A DNA stretch of 5,832 nt from Caryophanales bacterium UBA5732 (GTDB lineage Bacteria; Bacillota_I; Bacilli_A; Izemoplasmatales; Hujiaoplasmataceae), in NCBI GenBank assembly GCA_002419445.1, contig DIGC01000021.1, positions 7,773 through 13,604 on the forward strand. The letters run 5' to 3'. The notes beneath the pieces were generated by a model. The model was not told the DNA's origin. It searched no databases and saw only the letters and a program-made list of their open reading frames with translations. This document shows, piece after piece, positions 5,653-5,832 of the stretch. Within the stretch, counting starts at the first letter, position 1; each line of letters opens with the position of its first letter. A program made the translations under genes and the position numbers.

Positions 5653-5832
5653 TTATTGTTCAAGTTTTTCATTCCATTCAATTATAGCGCTATTTCTTTT
5701 AATTTTTACGGAAGCGAGATTTCGAGCCACTCTGACTTTAAATTCAAGTCGTCTAATATCACTTGGCGTTAAAGCGTCTGCCATCAACAAATATTTTTCA
5801 TGCCTAAGCTTTGCTAAACCGTAAACAAGATA
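5653..5832 (-). CDS. Hypothetical protein, C-terminal 59 residues only (partial; start beyond right edge)
   Basis: The minus-strand frame is open from the window edge to TAA at 5655-5653 and gives 59 residues. I do not recognise the family. The fragment is charged, rich in Lys/Arg/Glu, without membrane segments or cysteines, and probably mostly helical (ADALTPSDIRRLEFKVRVAR is one likely helix region, then a stretch ending in EKLEQ). Support for a real gene: an open frame to the edge, a stop immediately before a terminator-like hairpin, and an end that fits convergent arrangement with the transporter operon. An internal ATG could start a 43-residue ORF, but the frame stays open upstream and no good ribosome site is visible before it. 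Function cannot be stated; its orientation argues against membership in the sugar operon. Confidence 0.55.
   Translation of the reverse strand, partial: YLVYGLAKLRHEKYLLMADALTPSDIRRLEFKVRVARNLASVKIKRNSAIIEWNEKLEQ

Noticed and set aside
1..5832. CRISPR array, tRNA, rRNA, insertion sequence, toxin-antitoxin or defence genes
   Set aside because: No regular direct repeats, RNA-gene signatures, transposase frames or terminal inverted repeats were seen; the window is filled by metabolic and transport genes.

Overview
This is a low-GC window from a bacterium of the Bacillota/Mycoplasmatota type. It is AT-rich, has strong AGGAGG-type ribosome binding sites and a Cys-anchored (lipoprotein) sugar-binding protein, and shows no sign of a Gram-negative envelope. 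Trp is read from TGG and no gene needs TGA as a sense codon, so the standard bacterial code fits and Mycoplasma/Spiroplasma-like lineages are unlikely. The genus cannot be named from the sequence alone.

Layout. Positions 1-749 (minus strand) hold the N-terminal 249 residues of a Gfo/Idh/MocA-family NAD(P)-dependent oxidoreductase that runs off the left edge. Positions 750-927 are a divergent control region with two convincing promoters, one per strand. A LacI-type palindrome lies at the predicted start point of each promoter (centres 120 bp apart), and an extra half-site lies between them. A plus-strand gene cluster follows: LacI-family regulator (928-1923), sugar-binding lipoprotein (1990-2991), double-domain ABC ATPase (3076-4572) and RbsC-type permease (4574-5590). 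It ends at a rho-independent terminator around 5625-5651. The right end (5653-5832, minus strand) is the C-terminal 59 codons of an unrecognised gene that converges on the same terminator.

How it works together (inference). The three transport genes form a complete CUT2-type (ribose/xylose/galactose-like) importer: one binding protein, one ATPase with two fused nucleotide-binding domains, and one permease expected to act as a homodimer. The LacI protein probably represses its own operon and the divergent dehydrogenase from the two palindromes, releasing both when the imported sugar or a derivative appears. The dehydrogenase would then act on the imported compound, which could be a sugar, polyol or sugar acid. 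The binding protein looks most like the XylF/ChvE side of the family, but the substrate cannot be deduced. A GC-rich hairpin without a T-tract, between the binding-protein and ATPase genes, probably sets up unequal expression of the two.

Nothing here is clearly a new kind of system. The points most worth a second look are the operator geometry, the coordinated asymmetry of the two ATPase sites, the hairpin after the binding-protein gene and the unidentified right-hand ORF.
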